Source: CBDDKZ01 sp965230415
GTDB lineage: Bacteria > Bacteroidota > Bacteroidia > Cytophagales > JAAEPT01
Length of the DNA stretch: 64,000 nt
Reading direction: 5' to 3'
Assembly: GCA_965230415.1 (NCBI GenBank)
Contig: CBDDKZ010000003.1
Coordinates: forward strand, 1 to 64,000
The position numbers and the translations under genes are program-made. Positions 60,446-64,000 of this stretch are shown here, in pieces. Numbering within the stretch: position 1 is the stretch's first letter; the number at the start of each line of letters is the position of its first letter. The notes below the pieces were generated by a model, which saw only the letters and a list, made by a program, of their open reading frames with translations, had not been told where the DNA came from and searched no databases.

Positions 60446-61941
60446 TCAATTAATAACTAGTTTTTTAGTAATCATATTTTGTCCCGTATTCAGCTTTAAC
60501 AGGTATACTCCTTTTGAAAGATTTTCCAACGGAAGGGCTATTTTTTGATAGGCCTCCAGTTTGGTAGTATGAATCACCTTATTAGCATTGTCAATTATAT
60601 CTAACTGGTATTTTCGGCCTTTGGTCAAACCGCTAAGGTTAATAGTCACCTCTGTAGATGTTGGGTTAGGGTAAAATTCAAATTTTATCGTTTCAAGCTC
60701 CTCTTTATTGGAGCCTACCCAACATCCATAGGTAGCATTGATGTAATTGGGGAAGGCGTCGCCATGTACTTTTACAATGTTGTCGTACTGAGCGAGGTAA
60801 ATAGAATCGGGTTGAGCGTCATTCCACTTTGCTCCCACCCAGTTCAAAGAATAATATCCCCATCCGCGGCTGCCCTCCATAGGTTGCTTGAAATAATCCA
60901 ACTCTGTGTCAATAATAATCGTGTCCATTTGTTTGTCAACAGGGTTTAGCAGCAAAATTTGTTGATCCAAATGTGATGGTGAATTATCAAACATCGGTTG
61001 AAAAGTGAAGTAGCTGCTATTTTTAAATTCATTATTTGTGGCCCGGGCCCCAGCGTTTGCATTTATAAGGGTTTGTGAAGAAATAGTAGTATTCCCATTA
61101 ATGGCAGTAAGAATGGTACTTGTATCTCCCGGCGAACTTAGCACATAGAGCGAATCTTCTACTTTCAAAAATTCTTTAGCGTTAGAGGCATTTTCCGCTA
61201 AAGGGTAAACTGCTAGCAAATCGTTAGCACTAGTGCTGTAATGATAAAGTTTGTATTCGTTGTTGTCAAACCCGGAAATATAAAGTCCGTCATCTGTTAC
61301 TTCAAAGAGTTCAGGTTCGAATTGGAGTCGGAAACCATGTGTTTCTTCCAGTTCCGGATAGGAGTACAAAGATACCCAATAGCCCTGAATAGAATCCTTA
61401 ATTAGCAGCGCTATTGGGTTATTCATCTCTGTGGTGGTTTGTTGGGCCATTCTCATAATGCCGAGCAATGTGATGGAGCTGTCGAATGTGATGTCGTCAT
61501 TAAAACCACTAAACTGTTCATTAAGCGCAAAGGAATACAAGCAGCTATCGGAGACAACCACGTATGGGTATTCATCATAAAAGGCATTAATAATAGAAGT
61601 GTTATCGTAGTCGCCTCGCTTAAAAGCTACTCCTTTAATACACGTACCAGGTATGGTAGTTAAAGTACGCAATTGAGGCGGCCAGTCTTCTGTTAGCGTG
61701 GCTAGCGCCGGTCGGTGACCTTCACTGAAATCACCCGTAAGCGGGATCAGAAAGTTTCCTATTCCACAACCATTGGAGGTTTTTAGAATAGAAGAATTAA
61801 ATGCACCTTCGATGAATAGTGCATTGGCATTGCTTGTGTTATCGCTTGATTTTTTTCGTTGATCTCACCTTTATCGGATTTACCGGAACCAAATGATGAA
61901 GTAATTAACATTAAGAGGGCTATGGATACTAAAAATTTCAT
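60446..61941 (-). pseudogene. T9SS-exported protein disrupted by a frameshift in an A7 tract
   Basis: The frame from 61672 down to 60446 encodes 408 residues, but its start lies in the middle of the gene. Upstream, an ATG at 61941 gives a signal peptide (MKFLVSIALLMLITSSFGSG) in another frame that soon meets a stop. The two frames meet in the T7 tract at 61850-61856 (A7 on the coding strand): with eight A the product reads INEKKSSDNTSNANALFIEG and stays open to the end. The body is a beta-rich repeat region (perhaps a propeller, with DDGLYISGFDNNEYKLYHY) and a T9SS type A sorting domain (FEFYPNPTSTEVTINLSG to LVIN). Either a genuine slippage (phase-variable off state), gene decay, or a base-call error explains it. 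Confidence 0.7.
61850..61856 (-). repeat. A7 homopolymer at the frameshift site
   Basis: Seven T on the plus strand, seven A on the coding strand, located 29 codons into the T9SS gene, just after the signal peptide. Homopolymers in this position can change length by slippage and switch secretion on or off. Confidence 0.6.
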
Positions 61942-62185
61942 GTTTTAAGGTTTATTGACAGAGGTGTAAAATGCAAATTTTTGAGAACATATGTACTTTA
62001 TATAAAATATTTTAATCGTTAAAAGATTGGGATAAGTGCGCTTTTTCTACATTTTATTGTACAAATGCTGCCCATACATTATCCTTATTAGCTTAAAACA
62101 TCGTCATGCCTTATATTGTATGACGAAACTTCGAATGTTATACCCATTAATGCATTCCTGGTGCACTTGCATATTATATATACCC

Positions 62186-64000
62186 ATGATGAAAAAACCG
62201 ATAATCTTTTTCGCGATTTTGCTATTCGCTGTGTCTTGTTCTTCTATTCAAGCTCAGGACAAACCACTTAAAGTGGGAGACGAATTTGAAATCAATGTAT
62301 CAACAGCACATCCCTATGCCCTAAGTGCCAAGGTTGGCTATGTCTTTGAAAAAACGTTTTCTTCAGAAAAAGCTTCTTACGTGAAGTTGTATCTGCGCAA
62401 TTTTGAACTGGCACCAGGCGATTACCTCGAAGTCTATGACCCTGACTCACCTGATGATAAAGTTGTTTATGGATGGGAAGGGAAGTTACTCGCAGATGGG
62501 GCTTATACCAATGAATTTTGGACAAATACCATATATGCTGAGCATATTATTGTACGACTTTTTAGCCAGGGAAAATCCGATTATTATGGCTTCGATATTG
62601 TTACTGTTGCTTACGGTTATCCAGAGGCTTTTCTGGATCAGTTGCTTCATCAAAACGAATCCATTTGTGGTAAGGATGACAAGGAAAACTGGATGTGCTA
62701 CGAGGGAACACTTATGTGGGAGAAAGGACACCCCGTTTGCAGACTGCTTATAGGAGGTTCCGGCTTATGCACAGGTTGGTTATTAGGCTGTGATGGTCAT
62801 GTGATGACTAACAATCATTGTATAAATAATGCTAATAAAGCTCAAAATACGGAATTTAGGTTTAACTATCATAAAAACAGTTGCAACGGTACTGCTAATT
62901 CTTCGCAAGATATAGTGGCAAATACCAGTACCTTAATAAAAACGAATGGGAGTTTGGATTATACCTTGGTTAAATTACCCAATAACGCAGGGAAAAATGC
63001 GGTTGAAAAATATGGTTACCTAAGTCTGAGGTCTTGGGCAGCACAAACCGGAGAACGTATTTATATCAATCAACACCCTGGAGGAAGCCGTAAAAAAATT
63101 GCCGTGTTGGATGATAAAAGCAATAGTGGGTATGCCGAAGTGAAAAGTAGCACCTGGGACAGGGTTGGCTATAAAACGGATACGGAAGGTGGTAGTTCCG
63201 GTTCTCCAGTTCTTTCTTACAACGAACATCTGGTACTTGCTTTGCACAACACTGGTGGTTGCAACAATGGGGGGAATAGAAGCGACCGTATTATTTCTAA
63301 CCTGGGAGACCTCTTACCTCCTTGTGGCGCAGATGATAATAACCTCGATGCCCCTCCAATAGCTAAATTCGAAAAAAATAAAGATTGTAATACCGTCAGG
63401 TTTACGGATAATTCCATAGGTCAGCCAACTTCATGGCACTGGGATTTTGGTGATGGCAATACTTCTACACAACGGGATCCGGTTCACACATACAGCGAAC
63501 AAGGTAACTACGATGTAACATTAACAGCCTGGAATGCCTTTGGAAACGATACCAAAACCAGAACGGTGAGCATCAACCTCAATCCACCACCTTCAGGTGT
63601 CGGTACGCAGATCTGTGCAGGCCGGTCAGCATATTTGAAGGCTTTTAATGCGGGCAAAATTAGCTGGTATGATGCTGCCGTTGGGGGGAGCTTTATTTAC
63701 GAAGGTGATGAACTAAAAACGCCATCATTAAATAGTAATACCACCTACTACGCGCAAAATACGAGTGCGTGCTCATCTGAAGAACGCACCGCATTTACAG
63801 TAGAGGTAGTTGAGGCCGCCAGCACTCCCGATGCGCTGGATGGTGAAGGGTGTGAAGGAGAAGAAATAAGCCTGGGGGCGAGTGGTAGTACTTATTATGC
63901 CTGGTATGATTCGGAAATAGACGGTACATTTTTGGGTACCGGAAGTACTTTCACTACTCCTGCACTACAGCAAACGACAACTTACTACGTGTCCGGAGTT
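62186..64000 (+). CDS. Secreted S1-type serine protease with PKD and Ig-like domains, 3' end missing
   Basis: The frame opens at the double ATG 62186/62189 and stays open to the end of the window (605 codons). It has a signal peptide (IIFFAILLFAVSCSSIQAQ; the Cys might also serve as a lipobox), a CUB-like beta-sandwich of about 100 residues, and a chymotrypsin-fold protease with His211 (TNNHC), Asp258 (SLDYTLVKL) and Ser338 (GGSSGSPVL). A PKD domain follows (about 391-465: HWDFGDGNTS), then two Ig-like repeats, each with W-Y-D and T-T-Y-Y landmarks. The Ser loop resembles lysyl- and glutamyl-endopeptidases. A T9SS domain would be expected beyond the window. It should degrade proteins outside the cell. 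Confidence 0.88.
   Translation, partial: MMKKPIIFFAILLFAVSCSSIQAQDKPLKVGDEFEINVSTAHPYALSAKVGYVFEKTFSSEKASYVKLYLRNFELAPGDYLEVYDPDSPDDKVVYGWEGKLLADGAYTNEFWTNTIYAEHIIVRLFSQGKSDYYGFDIVTVAYGYPEAFLDQLLHQNESICGKDDKENWMCYEGTLMWEKGHPVCRLLIGGSGLCTGWLLGCDGHVMTNNHCINNANKAQNTEFRFNYHKNSCNGTANSSQDIVANTSTLIKTNGSLDYTLVKLPNNAGKNAVEKYGYLSLRSWAAQTGERIYINQHPGGSRKKIAVLDDKSNSGYAEVKSSTWDRVGYKTDTEGGSSGSPVLSYNEHLVLALHNTGGCNNGGNRSDRIISNLGDLLPPCGADDNNLDAPPIAKFEKNKDCNTVRFTDNSIGQPTSWHWDFGDGNTSTQRDPVHTYSEQGNYDVTLTAWNAFGNDTKTRTVSINLNPPPSGVGTQICAGRSAYLKAFNAGKISWYDAAVGGSFIYEGDELKTPSLNSNTTYYAQNTSACSSEERTAFTVEVVEAASTPDALDGEGCEGEEISLGASGSTYYAWYDSEIDGTFLGTGSTFTTPALQQTTTYYVSGV

Noticed and set aside
14291..61941. Reassignment of TAA as a sense codon
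   Set aside because: The great majority of genes here end normally at TAA with appropriate length, so the few TAA-interrupted frames are better explained as pseudogenes or fragments.
1..64000. tRNA, rRNA, CRISPR array or defence island
   Set aside because: No cloverleaf-like segment, ribosomal RNA signature, regularly spaced repeat or recognised defence gene set was seen; only one toxin-antitoxin pair and one insertion sequence.

Overview
The window is a chromosomal segment of about 41% G+C (by eye) from a member of the Bacteroidetes, most likely a marine or soil gliding-type Cytophagia relative. Evidence for this: at least five large exported proteins end in a type IX secretion (T9SS) C-terminal sorting domain; lipoproteins have short lipoboxes; a Bacteroidetes-type promoter (CTTG, then TAAATTTG) precedes a histone-like gene; no clear Shine-Dalgarno sequences are seen; and the families present (DUF5107, DUF1330, DUF1801, LytTR, FadL-like porins, lamin-tail proteins) are typical of the phylum. 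The species cannot be named from this sequence. No rRNA, tRNA, CRISPR array or prophage was seen.

Layout. 1-3 kb: 3' part of an exported esterase, two small hypothetical proteins, and a BtrH-like papain-fold protein. 3-8.3 kb: a 1724-residue T9SS beta-helix protein with four copies of an unnamed module. 8.5-10.9 kb: a translationally coupled pair, CYTH triphosphatase-like and HD phosphohydrolase with a cNMP-binding-like tail. 11.3-13.8 kb: a Rieske-glutamate synthase fusion, a methyltransferase and a histone H1-like protein. 14-16 kb: small proteins and a DJ-1/Hsp31-like gene followed by an in-frame extension. 16.2-20.6 kb: a lamin-tail T9SS protein. 20.7-25 kb: a scarred accessory zone with an SRPBCC/AraC pair, an insertion sequence, a toxin-antitoxin pair whose toxin is frameshifted, a G+C-rich structured element and a diverged duplicate of the SRPBCC/AraC flanks. 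25-28.5 kb: DUF5107 sugar-mutarotase-like protein, barrel and lipoprotein.

29-38 kb is a minus-strand run of small regulators (AraC, WYL, two Crp/Fnr-like, TPR-LytTR) mixed with small stress or enzyme-like domains (DUF1801, GyrI-like, DUF1330, DinB, NTF2-like). 38.4-40.9 kb: a surface-sugar pair (wecB-like epimerase and a GT4 glycosyltransferase). 41-44.6 kb: esterase, membrane protein, FadL-like porin, GNAT. 44.8-51.5 kb: T9SS M14 carboxypeptidase, an interrupted small membrane ORF, and a 1248-residue ThuA/sugar-dehydrogenase T9SS protein. 51.8-54.1 kb: an unrecognised trio (two paralogues, one with a twin-arginine-like leader, plus a 92-residue protein), which is the best candidate for an undescribed system. 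54.3-64 kb: lipoprotein, a T9SS pseudogene, HxlR/SDR divergent pair with three operator palindromes, cupredoxin-like lipoprotein, a five-gene AraC/VOC/DoxX/DUF1801 operon, a T9SS protein frameshifted in a poly-A tract, and the 5' part of a secreted serine protease.

The genes suggest an organism that exports large adhesins and hydrolases to degrade proteins and polysaccharides and carries many small one-component regulators. The window has several disrupted genes (two frameshifts and two to three in-frame TAA interruptions). Raw reads should be checked to separate real gene decay or phase variation from assembly error.
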